From NCBI GenBank assembly GCA_963779735.1, contig CAVZZJ010000001.1, positions 1 to 64,000 of the forward strand: a stretch of DNA of 64,000 nucleotides, in the 5' to 3' direction. Both the position numbers and the translations under genes were made by a program. The notes below the pieces were generated by a model. It ran no database searches. It saw only the letters and a program-made list of their open reading frames with translations, and was not told the DNA's origin. Positions 55,275-63,510 of the stretch are shown here, piece after piece (within the stretch, counting starts at the first letter, position 1; each line of letters begins with the position of its first letter). Source of the stretch: Bog-473 sp963779735. GTDB taxonomy: Bacteria > Actinomycetota > Acidimicrobiia > Acidimicrobiales > RAAP-2.

Positions 55275-55301
55275 TGTAACGCGCGCCGCACCGCTGCGGA
55301 C
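55275..55301 (+). promoter_or_regulatory. Predicted ECF-type promoter for the propeller gene
   Basis: TGTAAC (55275-55280) and GGAC (55298-55301) are 17 bp apart and lie 41-67 bp upstream of the start at 55342. TGTAACGC is inverted-repeat mate to the minus-strand element at 55244-55251, implying that the ECF sigma drives both genes. Confidence 0.6.
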
Positions 55302-55341
55302 TGTAGTGCGAAGGCTTCATCCACCGACTGAAGGAGACACA

Positions 55342-56494
55342 ATGAGAACGTTCACCGGTCTGGCCGCGACGGCCGGCGCTGCTGCTGGGGCTCTCGGCCC
55401 TCGCTGCCGTGCCGGCGACCGCCGGCGCCCAAGGTCTCTTCGGAGGACCGCAGTTCGGGGTCGGCGCCGATCACTCCGTCTTCGTGCAGACCGACAACAC
55501 GGCCGGCAACACGGTCGTGGCCTACGACCGGGCCGACGACGGCAGCCTCACCTGGGAGCACACTTACCCGACCGGCGGGCTGGGCGGGGTGCTCACCGGC
55601 TCGGTCGTCGACCACCTCGCCTCCCAGGGCTCCCTCACCTACGACCCGGTCAACGCGCTGCTCTACGCGGTCAACGCCGGCAGCAACACCGTGTCGGTCT
55701 TCTCGGTCCGGGGCGACGAGCTCACGCTGCGCCAGGTGGTGGGCTCGGGCGGGGCGTTCCCGGTCAGCGTGGCGGTGCACGGCGACCTGGTCTACGTGCT
55801 CAACGCCGAGGACGGCGGGTCGGTCCAGGGCTATGCCGTCGCCCTCGATCACCTCGTACCGCTCCCCGGATCCACTCGGACTCTCGGCCTCGACGCCACG
55901 GCGACGCCCCAGTTCACCAACACGCCGGGTCAGGTCGCCTTCTCGCCCGACGGCTCGCAGCTGATCGTCACGACCAAGGCCAACGGCAACGACATCGACG
56001 TGTTCGGGGTGGGATTCTTCGGCTACCTGTCGGCTTCCCCGGTGCAGAACGAGCAGACGGGTGCGGTTCCCTTCGCCGTCTCGTTCGACCGGGCCGGCCA
56101 CCTGGTGGTCGCCGAGGCGAGCGGTGCCGTGGCCTCCTTCGCCCTCGACCGCGACGGCACGGTGACCCAGCTATCCGTCGTGCCCACCGGTGAGTCGGCC
56201 ACGTGCTGGATCGCACCGGCCGGGGGGTACTTCTACGCGTCGAACGCCGGGAGCGCCACGGTGAGCGGCGTGCGGGTGGGCGGAAGCGGCCAGCTCACGC
56301 TGCTCGGGACGACGGGCACCGATCCGGGAACGGTCGACGCGTCGGCCACGGCCAACGGGCAGTTCCTCTACGTCCAGACCGGCGGCAACGGCATCGTGGA
56401 CGGGTTCGCCGTGCACGCCGACGGCACGCTCAGCGAGATCGGCTCGCTCGTCGTGCCGGGCGCGGTGGGGGGCGAAGGCATCGTCGCCTTCTGA
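55342..56494 (+). CDS. Secreted lactonase-like beta-propeller protein, frameshift in the signal peptide
   Basis: A protein of about 380 residues with repeated blade motifs (VAYDRADDGSLTW, LLYAVNAGSNTVSVFSVRGDEL, VYVLNAEDGGSVQGYAV, FAVHADGTLSEIGSL) of the 6-phosphogluconolactonase-like (YVTN-type) propeller family. The strongly supported ATG at 55342 (after GAAGGAGACACA) gives MRTFTGLAATAGA, while the remainder of a classic signal peptide, LLLGLSALAAVPATAGAQG, is in the next frame. The shift is at about 55370-55385, one extra or two missing bases in GGCGCTGCTGCTG. It is likely an ECF target gene, divergent from the sigma factor. Confidence 0.75.
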
Positions 56495-56562
56495 GGATCC
56501 CCGACGACGGGCCGCGTTGCTAGCGTGGTCGCCGTGCGCTGCGATCCGGGGAAGGAGACCAC

Positions 56563-57801
56563 GTGACGCAGGGCAGCGCGTCGCCGGTCGACGCTGCAGT
56601 CGACCCCGGGGCAGAGTACGGCTACACGCGACCACCGGCCGTGCAGGAGCGCTTCGAGCAGGCGGCCGAGGCGTTGAGGAGCGCCGACGGGTGGTCGGCG
56701 GGTGGACCGAAGGAGCTGGTGGCGGACCTGGCGCTCGAGGGCGGCGGCGTCAAGGGGATCGCCATCGTGGGGGCGGTGTCCGTCCTGTCCGAAGCGGGCT
56801 ACCGCTTCCCCCGCGTGGCGGGGACCAGCGCGGGAGCCATCGCGGCGACCCTGATCGCCGCCATCTCGAAGGCCGACAAGTCCATGTCCGGCCTGAAGGG
56901 CTACCTGGACAGCCTCTCGTTCACCAACTTCATGCCCGAGGGAAAGATCCACCACTTCCTCGACCACCACCTCGGCAAGGCCGGCGGGGAGCTCGCCGAC
57001 GCCGATATCCTCTGGCGTCGGATGGGGCTCTACCCCGGCGCGTATCTCGCCGAGTGGCTCGCACCGATCCTGGGCGACGACCTTGGCGTCCATACCTTCG
57101 CCGACCTCAAGATTTTGCCCGAGGACGACCCCGGCATGAGCCTGCCCGAGGCCCGCCGCTATCGGTTGGTGGTGCACACCTCGGACGTCACGCGGGGTCA
57201 ACTGGTCCAGCTTCCCTGGGACTACAACTACTACGGCCACGATCGGGACAGCCAGGACGTGGTGTCCGCCGTACGCGCCTCCATGTCCATCCCGTTCTTC
57301 TTCGAACCGGTGACCTTCGAGGCCCTGGCGGCCGACGTGGACGTCCCCCGGCCGGGGGGCGGCGTCGTCCGCACCCACTACGACGCCGGGACCGTCACAT
57401 GGGTCGACGGCGGGATGTTGCGGAACTTCCCGATCGACGCCTTCATGCGGATGGACGGCGCCCCGCCCCGCTGGCCCACCATCGGCATAAAGTTGTCGAC
57501 CCTGCAGACGTCGTTCGGTGCGAGCGAGGCCGCCGCGACGACGTACCGGTTGGCGCGAGCCTGCCTGGGCACCATGATGAACGAGTGGGACGCCTACAGC
57601 GTCGACCAGTCCACGGCGGCACGGACCATCTTCGTGGACAACGCCGGCCTCACCGCCACCGACTTCGACCTCACAGCGGCGCAGCAGGACGAGCTGTTCC
57701 TCAACGGGGTCACGGCGGCGACGGCGTTCGTCATACAGATGGGTGCGCGGGGCCACGTGCCGCGCACCGCGCAGGAGGCAATGGCTGCGACGTCGTCGTG
57801 A
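56563..57801 (+). CDS. Patatin-like phospholipase
   Basis: A 412-residue patatin-type lipolytic acyl hydrolase. The oxyanion motif is LEGGGVKG (about residues 58-65), the nucleophile Ser89 is in GTSAG, and the catalytic Asp is in WVDGGMLRNFPID (about residue 280). These enzymes hydrolyse phospholipid acyl esters. GTG at 56563 follows GAAGGAGACCAC. The next gene starts 22 bp downstream on the same strand and is probably co-transcribed. Confidence 0.9.
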   Translation: MTQGSASPVDAAVDPGAEYGYTRPPAVQERFEQAAEALRSADGWSAGGPKELVADLALEGGGVKGIAIVGAVSVLSEAGYRFPRVAGTSAGAIAATLIAAISKADKSMSGLKGYLDSLSFTNFMPEGKIHHFLDHHLGKAGGELADADILWRRMGLYPGAYLAEWLAPILGDDLGVHTFADLKILPEDDPGMSLPEARRYRLVVHTSDVTRGQLVQLPWDYNYYGHDRDSQDVVSAVRASMSIPFFFEPVTFEALAADVDVPRPGGGVVRTHYDAGTVTWVDGGMLRNFPIDAFMRMDGAPPRWPTIGIKLSTLQTSFGASEAAATTYRLARACLGTMMNEWDAYSVDQSTAARTIFVDNAGLTATDFDLTAAQQDELFLNGVTAATAFVIQMGARGHVPRTAQEAMAATSS

Positions 57802-57822
57802 TCGTGGAGAGAAGGAGCCGTC

Positions 57823-58323
57823 ATGTTCAAGAAGCTGCACCACAAGCTGGACGAGAACGGCGCGGCGCTGACCGTGCTCGGCCTACCCGACGATCCCGAG
57901 GACTTCTGGTCGACGGATGACGTCAGCGGCAGCCTGGGTGATGTCGGACAGCGGATGCGCGACATGGCCGGGGGAAACGACACCCAGCTGGTGTCGATGT
58001 ACAGCGTCTACCCCGGTCCGGGCGGCCCGCTCGAGTTCCTGGCCGTCGAGCTCCTGCCGCTCCGACAGGCCATCCAACGGCTCAGCCAGATAAACGGCGG
58101 GGACGACGTGCCGGCCGAGCTGACCGTGCTCGACCGAGCCGAGGAGGCGGAGGACGCCGACGGAGGTTCGGGTCCGGCGTTCGCCCACCTGCGCGAGGCG
58201 GTGCACCGTCTCTTCAACCGGGCCGACGGGCGACCGCTGACCGTGCTCGGTCTGCTCTCCCACCCCCGACAGCGGGCGGCGCCCGATGCGCCGCCCGCGC
58301 CGCCGACCCCGCCCGGGGAGTGA
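57823..58323 (+). CDS. Hypothetical protein next to the patatin gene
   Basis: A 166-residue soluble protein starting MFKKLHHKLDENGAALTVLGLPDDPEDFW. The middle has VSMYSVYPGPGGPLEFLAVELLPLRQAIQRL and the C-terminus is Pro/Ala-rich. I do not recognise a family. ATG follows GAGAGAAGGAGCC. The location suggests a partner of the phospholipase. Confidence 0.65.
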   Translation: MFKKLHHKLDENGAALTVLGLPDDPEDFWSTDDVSGSLGDVGQRMRDMAGGNDTQLVSMYSVYPGPGGPLEFLAVELLPLRQAIQRLSQINGGDDVPAELTVLDRAEEAEDADGGSGPAFAHLREAVHRLFNRADGRPLTVLGLLSHPRQRAAPDAPPAPPTPPGE

Positions 58324-58326
58324 GGG

Positions 58327-58839
58327 TCAGCCGGCGGCGATGAAGTCGGGCAGGGTCGACGCCTCGGCCTCGAGGTACGACCGCAGCCCGGACACGATCA
58401 CCTGCTCGGCGGTGCGACCGACGAGGAAGGCGCGCACCTTGAGGTCGCCCTCAATGGTGATCACCGTCGCGGTGGGGCCGGCGGTGGGGCCGGCGGTGGC
58501 GGCGGCGAATCCGAAGGTGCCAGCGCACGAGAGGCGATCTGGGTAGTGGTCGGGCAGGACCGTGAAGGTGGCGCCCCGTCGCTGTCTGTCGATGTCGGTT
58601 CGGGTCACCCAGGTCAGCTTGGTCGGATCGACGACGGCCCGCACCGCCGAGGAGAGGTTGCCGGTGAACCGGTAGCGGACGTCAATGTGCATATGCGATC
58701 CCCTCTCGTCGTGCCCGACGACCTCCACGATGGAGATGTCCTCGCGTCGGGCCCGTCCCTCGTAGAAGGCGGGGTTGCCGTAGGCCGCGGCGGCGTCGTC
58801 GGGTGCCACCGCGACGTTCTGGCCGACGGAGAACTTCAT
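58327..58839 (-). CDS. DUF2505 (SRPBCC-like) protein
   Basis: A 170-residue DUF2505 member, an actinobacterial START-like family. MKFSVGQNVAVAPDDAAAAYGNPAFYEG and LPDHYPDRLSCAGTF are typical. It probably binds a lipid or small hydrophobic ligand; function is unknown. A local GGGGCCGGC duplication inside the gene encodes GPTAGPTATV. Confidence 0.82.
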   Translation of the reverse strand: MKFSVGQNVAVAPDDAAAAYGNPAFYEGRARREDISIVEVVGHDERGSHMHIDVRYRFTGNLSSAVRAVVDPTKLTWVTRTDIDRQRRGATFTVLPDHYPDRLSCAGTFGFAAATAGPTAGPTATVITIEGDLKVRAFLVGRTAEQVIVSGLRSYLEAEASTLPDFIAAG

Positions 58840-58849
58840 GCGCCGGGTA

Positions 58850-59332
58850 TCACGCCGGCGCTCGCAACTTGCGGTGGTCCCAACTCACGGTGCGTTCCGT
58901 GTGCATCTTGACGGCCACGCGCTTGTGGAGCATGGCGGCGACGGCGTCGCGCCGTTCTTCGGAGTAAGGGCCGACGTAGCGTTCGTAGACGCTGACGCCC
59001 AGGGTCCAGAAACGCTCGGGGTCGTCGATCAGCTCCGCCCGGCCCACCAGCTCCACTCCCCGCAGCTCGTCGTACGCCTCGCCCGCCTCGAACAGCAACG
59101 TCAGCCGGGGGTCCCGTCGCAGGTTCTGCACCTTTTGCGATTTGGCCTTCGTCTCGACGGCCACACAGCCTTCGAGGAAGCCGAACCACATGGCGACGGC
59201 GTGAATCGATCCGTCCGGACCGAGGGAGCACATCGTCATCGTCCGGCTCTCGACCAGGAATGCGTCGACCTCATCGGGTGTCATGTGGATGAGACTGCGC
59301 TGGTTCACCCCATGGCCCATGCCCTCTATCAT
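58850..59332 (-). CDS. PPOX-class F420-dependent protein
   Basis: A 160-residue split-barrel flavin/F420-binding protein. TMCSLGPDGSIHAVAMWFGFLEGCVAVETKAKSQKVQNLRRDPRLTLLFEAG is the PPOX/F420-type core. These reduce small molecules with F420H2 or bind F420. ATG at 59332 is chosen since GGAGGTGGCAG lies just before it. It stands 10 bp upstream of DUF2505 in the same direction and is probably co-transcribed. Confidence 0.82.
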   Translation of the reverse strand: MIEGMGHGVNQRSLIHMTPDEVDAFLVESRTMTMCSLGPDGSIHAVAMWFGFLEGCVAVETKAKSQKVQNLRRDPRLTLLFEAGEAYDELRGVELVGRAELIDDPERFWTLGVSVYERYVGPYSEERRDAVAAMLHKRVAVKMHTERTVSWDHRKLRAPA

Positions 59333-59388
59333 CTGCCACCTCCGTCGGGGGAAAGGGTAACGCCCCGAGGGCCATGGCATCGGGAAGA

Positions 59389-59454
59389 GTTCATCTCCAA
59401 GACACTTCCCCGTTGCACTGGTTTCGCAAGCCGTTCATCTGCACTCCCTACGGT
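59389..59454 (+). promoter_or_regulatory. Pho-box array and promoter, regulator unit
   Basis: The stretch divides into six 11-bp units. Units 1 and 5 are near-identical, GTTCATCTCCA (59389-59399) and GTTCATCTGCA (59433-59443), 44 bp apart. A -10-like TACGGT lies at 59449-59454. The arrangement and spacing match the region upstream of pstS at 61076-61141. Confidence 0.72.
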
Positions 59455-59462
59455 GAGGGGCG

Positions 59463-59741
59463 ATGGCACTGGAGCATGAGGACGCCCACCCCTCCCGGAT
59501 GGGCCGCACGGGGAGTCCCCATCACGGCCAGGGTCCGCTGGCCGAGGTCGTGCCCATCCGACCCGAGTTCGGTCCGTCCGCCCCCGGTGGGCGTGTGGTC
59601 TCCAAGATCGCGCAGGTATTCGCCTCCCTGCGTGATCAGGCGACGTCGGGGGACGCCCGCCCCGGCTCCCCGTCGTCGCCTGGCCCCACGCCGCACCTCC
59701 GCCTACTCTCCAACGCAGTCTCGCCTGACGACGCGGCCTGA
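59463..59741 (+). CDS. Small hypothetical protein leading the regulator unit
   Basis: A 92-residue protein (MALEHEDAHPSRMGRTG..., ending SNAVSPDDAA) with no recognised domain and a Pro/Ser-rich C-terminus. The predicted -10 ends 8 bp before its ATG, so its transcript may be nearly leaderless; GAGGGG also overlaps that spot. It ends 2 bp before the response regulator start, which suggests translational coupling. Uncertain as a protein, but the position supports it. Confidence 0.5.
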   Translation: MALEHEDAHPSRMGRTGSPHHGQGPLAEVVPIRPEFGPSAPGGRVVSKIAQVFASLRDQATSGDARPGSPSSPGPTPHLRLLSNAVSPDDAA

Positions 59742-59743
59742 CC

Positions 59744-60484
59744 ATGGCCGCAGCCACGGTGATCAACGGCCGGCAGCCGACGGCTCCCACGGTCCGCGAC
59801 AACCGGCCGCTGGTGCTGGTCGTCGACGACGAGGAGTCCTATCGACAGGCCCTGGCCTCGGGACTGGCGCGCGAGGGGTTCGCGGTCGAGATCGCCGGCG
59901 ACGGCCACGAAGCGCTACGCCTCTTCCACCGGGTGCACCCCGACCTGGTGCTGCTCGACGTCATGCTGCCCGACCAGTCCGGCATAGAGCTCTGCCAGCA
60001 GATGCGGGCGCTCAAGCCGGTGCCGATCATCATGGTCACGGCGCGGGACTCCGAGGTCGACGTCGTGCTCGGTCTGGAGCTCGGCGCCAGCGACTACGTG
60101 CCCAAGCCGTTCCGCCTACGTGAACTGGTGGCGCGCATGCGCGCCGTGCTGCGCCGGGGCGTGGCGGTGTCCGAGCACCACGAGGAGATACTCCACGTCG
60201 GTCCGGTCCGCCTCGATGCCGGCCGGCGGGAGGTGGCGGTCGACGAGGTGCCGGTCGAGCTCTCGCGCAAGGAGTTCGACCTCCTCTCCCTCCTCATGTC
60301 CCACAGCGGCCAGGTCGTCACCCGGGACGGCTGCATCGACCGGTTGTGGTGGGACCAGGAGCTGACCGACACCCGGACGCTGGACACGCACATCAAGCGG
60401 CTCCGCCGGAAGATAGAGCCGGATCCGGCCAATCCCCGCCATCTGGTCACCGTGCGGGGCGTGGGGTTCCGCTTCGAAGCCTGA
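59744..60484 (+). CDS. OmpR/PhoP-family response regulator, RegX3-like
   Basis: A 246-residue two-domain regulator. The receiver has Asp28-Asp29, the phosphoacceptor Asp72 in LLDVMLPD and Lys121 in YVPKPF. The C-terminal winged helix carries ELSRKEFDLLSLLMSHSGQVVTRD, LDTHIKRLRRKIE and VRGVGFRF. Proximity to pst genes and the shared box pattern fit RegX3/PhoP-type phosphate control. No histidine kinase gene is adjacent, so the partner must be elsewhere. It probably controls its own promoter. Confidence 0.88.
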   Translation: MAAATVINGRQPTAPTVRDNRPLVLVVDDEESYRQALASGLAREGFAVEIAGDGHEALRLFHRVHPDLVLLDVMLPDQSGIELCQQMRALKPVPIIMVTARDSEVDVVLGLELGASDYVPKPFRLRELVARMRAVLRRGVAVSEHHEEILHVGPVRLDAGRREVAVDEVPVELSRKEFDLLSLLMSHSGQVVTRDGCIDRLWWDQELTDTRTLDTHIKRLRRKIEPDPANPRHLVTVRGVGFRFEA

Positions 60485-60519
60485 CGGCGCGGCGGCGCCT
60501 CGGGGCCTACATTGGCCGG

Positions 60520-60978
60520 ATGCGCAAAGGTGACGTCGTCCCCGATTTCGAGCTACCCGACCAGGACGGCACGCCCCGCCGGCTCAGCCAACTGCTCGCC
60601 GCCGGCCCGGTCGTCCTCTTCTTCTACCCGGGCGCCATGACCTACGGTTGCACCAAGGAGAGCTGCCACTTCCGCGACATGGGCGCCGAGTTCGCCGCCG
60701 TAGGGGCCCAGCGGGTGGGCATCAGCGCTGACCCGGTCGACAAGCAGAAGCGGTTCGACGAGAAGGAGTCGCTCGGCTACCCGTTGCTGTCGGACTCCGA
60801 CCGCACGGTGGCCACCCGGCTGGGGGCGCGGCGGGGCCCGAGCTTCCTGCCCAACAAGCGCATCACCTTCGTCATCGACACCGACCGCACCCTGCTCGGC
60901 GTCATCCACACCGAGATCTCCATGGGCGCCCACGCCGACCGGGCACTCGAAGTGCTCAAGGCGCGCCAGGCCGCCTGA
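60520..60978 (+). CDS. Peroxiredoxin, AhpC/TSA (BCP-like)
   Basis: A 152-residue thiol peroxidase. The peroxidatic Cys44 and candidate resolving Cys49 are in AMTYGCTKESCHFRD, the C-x4-C spacing of bacterioferritin comigratory protein. RITFVIDTDRTLLGVIH is the conserved later strand. It reduces peroxides via thioredoxin or a similar donor. ATG at 60520 is preferred to the upstream in-frame codons that overlap the response regulator. Confidence 0.87.
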   Translation: MRKGDVVPDFELPDQDGTPRRLSQLLAAGPVVLFFYPGAMTYGCTKESCHFRDMGAEFAAVGAQRVGISADPVDKQKRFDEKESLGYPLLSDSDRTVATRLGARRGPSFLPNKRITFVIDTDRTLLGVIHTEISMGAHADRALEVLKARQAA

Positions 60979-61075
60979 GACACTCCTTCCCCATTCCCTG
61001 TTGATGCCCGACGGGGGCTGCGGCTCCGCGCCACCCAGGCATGCGGCAGCTCGGGTAAACCCCGGTTTCTCAATG

Positions 61076-61141
61076 ATTCATCCCCACGACACTTGAAGTT
61101 TGCCTTCCGGTTGTCTGCCGTTCAGGTTGCCCCGTTAGGAA
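61076..61141 (+). promoter_or_regulatory. Pho-box array and promoter, pstS
   Basis: Six successive 11-bp units upstream of pstS: unit 1 is ATTCATCCCCA (61076-61086), unit 2 shares GACACTT with the regulator array, unit 5 starts GTTCA (61120). A -10-like TAGGAA lies at 61136-61141. Spacing of unit 1 to unit 5 (44 bp) and unit 5 to -10 (16 bp) is identical to 59389-59454. Confidence 0.75.
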
Positions 61142-61212
61142 TGTGCCGACGGAATAGACCGCGCCCCTGAGCTCGGCGGTATTAGGGAACCGCGCTTACG
61201 AGAGGAGCAGCA

Positions 61213-62532
61213 GTGTTCACACGAGTCACCCCAGAGGTAGCGGACGCCGCGTCCGGCCGTGCCGGCAAGAAGAGGTGGGTCGTCGTCACGTTGGTCCTGG
61301 CCGGAGGACTCGTCGCCGCTGCGTGCGGGTCGAGCACCCCCGAGAAGCACGCAACGAACACGACCACGACGGAGAAGAAGTCGAACAACAGCACGACCAC
61401 CTCGACCACGGCCGCCCCCGCCGCCGTGACGACGACCACGGCCAAGGCCGCCGCCGTGACGACGACCACGGCCAAGGCCGCTGTTGTGACGCCGACCACC
61501 GCCAAGCCGGTGACGACGACCACAGCCGCCGCCGGTGCGAACAACGCGCTCGGGGGGGCCAACGACTTCGTCACGCCGGCCGCCTCGCTGACCGGCGCCG
61601 GCTCCACGTTCGACCAGCCGCTGTTCGCCCGCCAGTTCTACGACTACAACCACGCCAACTCCAAGGTCACCGTCAACTACGCGTCCGTCGGGTCCGGCAC
61701 CGGTGAGAGCGACATCCTCTCCGGTAGCGTCAACTTCGGGGCCTCCGACGTGCCCGAGCCGGCCGGTACCACCGGGAGCGGCGGGGCCATCCTGCAGATC
61801 CCCGTCGTCCTCGGCGGCATCGCCATGGCCTACAACGAGCCCTGCCTGGGGGCCCACACCCAGCTGACGGGAACCCAGATCGCCCAGATCTTCGCCGGCA
61901 AGATCACCGACTGGAACAAGATCGACGGCAGCTGCGCCGCCGGCTCCAACATCGTGCCGGTGCACCGGGCCGACTCGAGCGGTACGACCAACGCCTTCAC
62001 CCACTACATGACCGCAGTGGACCCGACCGACTGGCCGGCGGCCAACGACGGCAAGACGTCGTCGGGCTGGGTCGGCGGACTGGGCGGCAACGGCAACGCC
62101 GGGGTGGCCGGTGACGTGGCCGACACCCCAGGGGCCATCGGCTACGTCGAGCTGGCCTACGCCCTGCAGTCGGGCCTCAACTACGCCGCCGTCCAGAACG
62201 CCGCGGGCCAGTACGTGGTCCCCAACGAGGGCTCGGTGGCGACCGACGCGGCGGCCTTCCCGAACGTCTCGCCGACCAACTACCTGATCGTCAACGGATC
62301 GGGTGCCGGGGCCTACCCGATCTCGACCTACAGCTGGGTCATCGTGTACCAGAAGCAGTCCAACACGAACAACGGGATCGCCCTGGGCAAGATGCTCCAC
62401 TGGATGGCCACCACCGGACAGTCCGACGCCGCCGCCATTGGCTACGTGCCGTTGCCGGCCAACATTCAGGCGCTGGCCACCTCGACGATCATGCAGATGG
62501 AGAACTCCGGCGGCCAACCGCTCTTCAGCTGA
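61213..62532 (+). CDS. pstS: PstS, phosphate ABC transporter substrate-binding lipoprotein
   Basis: A 439-residue lipoprotein with lipobox VAAACGSS (Cys38). A Thr/Ala/Lys-rich linker contains a duplicated VTTTTAKAA. The PBP-like domain has LTGAGSTFDQPLFARQF, YASVGSGTGE, FGASDVPEPA and HRADSSGTTNAFTHYM, the phosphate-binding loops of PstS. GTG 61213 follows GAGAGGAGCAGCA. It captures phosphate outside the membrane and delivers it to PstCAB. Preceded by the Pho-box array. Confidence 0.92.
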   Translation: MFTRVTPEVADAASGRAGKKRWVVVTLVLAGGLVAAACGSSTPEKHATNTTTTEKKSNNSTTTSTTAAPAAVTTTTAKAAAVTTTTAKAAVVTPTTAKPVTTTTAAAGANNALGGANDFVTPAASLTGAGSTFDQPLFARQFYDYNHANSKVTVNYASVGSGTGESDILSGSVNFGASDVPEPAGTTGSGGAILQIPVVLGGIAMAYNEPCLGAHTQLTGTQIAQIFAGKITDWNKIDGSCAAGSNIVPVHRADSSGTTNAFTHYMTAVDPTDWPAANDGKTSSGWVGGLGGNGNAGVAGDVADTPGAIGYVELAYALQSGLNYAAVQNAAGQYVVPNEGSVATDAAAFPNVSPTNYLIVNGSGAGAYPISTYSWVIVYQKQSNTNNGIALGKMLHWMATTGQSDAAAIGYVPLPANIQALATSTIMQMENSGGQPLFS

Positions 62533-62556
62533 TCCCCGAGGGAGAAGCGCACCAAC

Positions 62557-63510
62557 GTGACGACGCGTCAGCTCCTCGAGAAGCGGCGTAGCCCCGGGTC
62601 GGTTGGCCGGGGCTACGCCGTGCTCCTGTGGGCCGCCGGAGCGCTCTTCTTCGTCGTCGTGGCGGCGATCATCTGGGGCATCGTCAGCCAGTCGGCGCAG
62701 GCGTGGAACCACTTCGGCATCAGCTTCCTGTGGACGACGACGTGGGATCAGAACACCGACCAGCTGGGCGCCGCCGTCTTTATCGTGGGCACGCTCACCG
62801 TCACCGTCATCGCCATGGTCATCGGCATCCCCATCGGCCTGGCCGCGGCGGCCTTCCTGACCGAGATGTGCCCCCGGCGCATCGCCACCCCGCTGGGGGT
62901 CGCCATCGACTTGATCGCCGCCGTGCCCAGCATCGTGGTCGGGCTCTGGGGCCTCTACGTGCTCCAGCCGATCTTCTTGCGCGACGTCGAGCCGTTCATG
63001 CAGAAGATCCCGGTGGTCAAGCAGGCCTTCAAGGGCGAGCCGCTGGGAGCGAGCCTCTTCTTGGCCGGATTCGTGCTCTCCATCATGATCGTCCCCACCA
63101 TGGTGGCCCTCACCCGCACGGCGCTGGCCGGCGTGTCGAACCTCGACCGTGAGGCCGCCTTCGCGCTGGGGGCGACCCCCTGGCAGGTGATCCGCAAGGT
63201 GGTGATCCCGGGCGCCAACTCGGGGATTATGGCGGCGGCCACGCTGGCCCTCGGACGTGCCGTCGGGGAGACCATCGCCGTGACCCTGCTCATCGGGAAC
63301 GGCACCACCCTCGGCCACCCGTTCTCGCTGCTCAACCCGGGCGGCACGCTGGGCTCCATCATCGTGCTCACCTTCGGGGAGTCCCAACAGGGCTCGCTCT
63401 ACCGCAGCGCACTGATGGCGTTGGCCGTCATCCTCCTGTTCCTGACGCTGGTCGTCAACCTGGGCGGCCGGTGGATCGTCCGCCGCAACCGGGACTTCAG
63501 GCTGCCATGA
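62557..63510 (+). CDS. pstC: PstC, phosphate ABC transporter permease
   Basis: A 317-residue permease with six membrane helices, including ALFFVVVAAIIWGIV, FIVGTLTVTVIAMVIGIPIGLAAAAFL and SALMALAVILLFLTLVVNLG. The ABC permease EAA loop is seen in REAAFALGATPWQVIRKVVIPGA. Together with PstA it forms the inner-membrane channel of the high-affinity phosphate importer. GTG at 62557 follows a GAGGGAGAAG site. Its stop overlaps the pstA start. Confidence 0.92.
   Translation: MTTRQLLEKRRSPGSVGRGYAVLLWAAGALFFVVVAAIIWGIVSQSAQAWNHFGISFLWTTTWDQNTDQLGAAVFIVGTLTVTVIAMVIGIPIGLAAAAFLTEMCPRRIATPLGVAIDLIAAVPSIVVGLWGLYVLQPIFLRDVEPFMQKIPVVKQAFKGEPLGASLFLAGFVLSIMIVPTMVALTRTALAGVSNLDREAAFALGATPWQVIRKVVIPGANSGIMAAATLALGRAVGETIAVTLLIGNGTTLGHPFSLLNPGGTLGSIIVLTFGESQQGSLYRSALMALAVILLFLTLVVNLGGRWIVRRNRDFRLP

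Noticed and set aside
61135..63387. A 750-codon open frame antisense to pstS and pstC
   Set aside because: It is the mirror of well-supported transporter genes. Its composition (Gly/Arg/His/Asp-rich, no domains) is the usual high-GC shadow.
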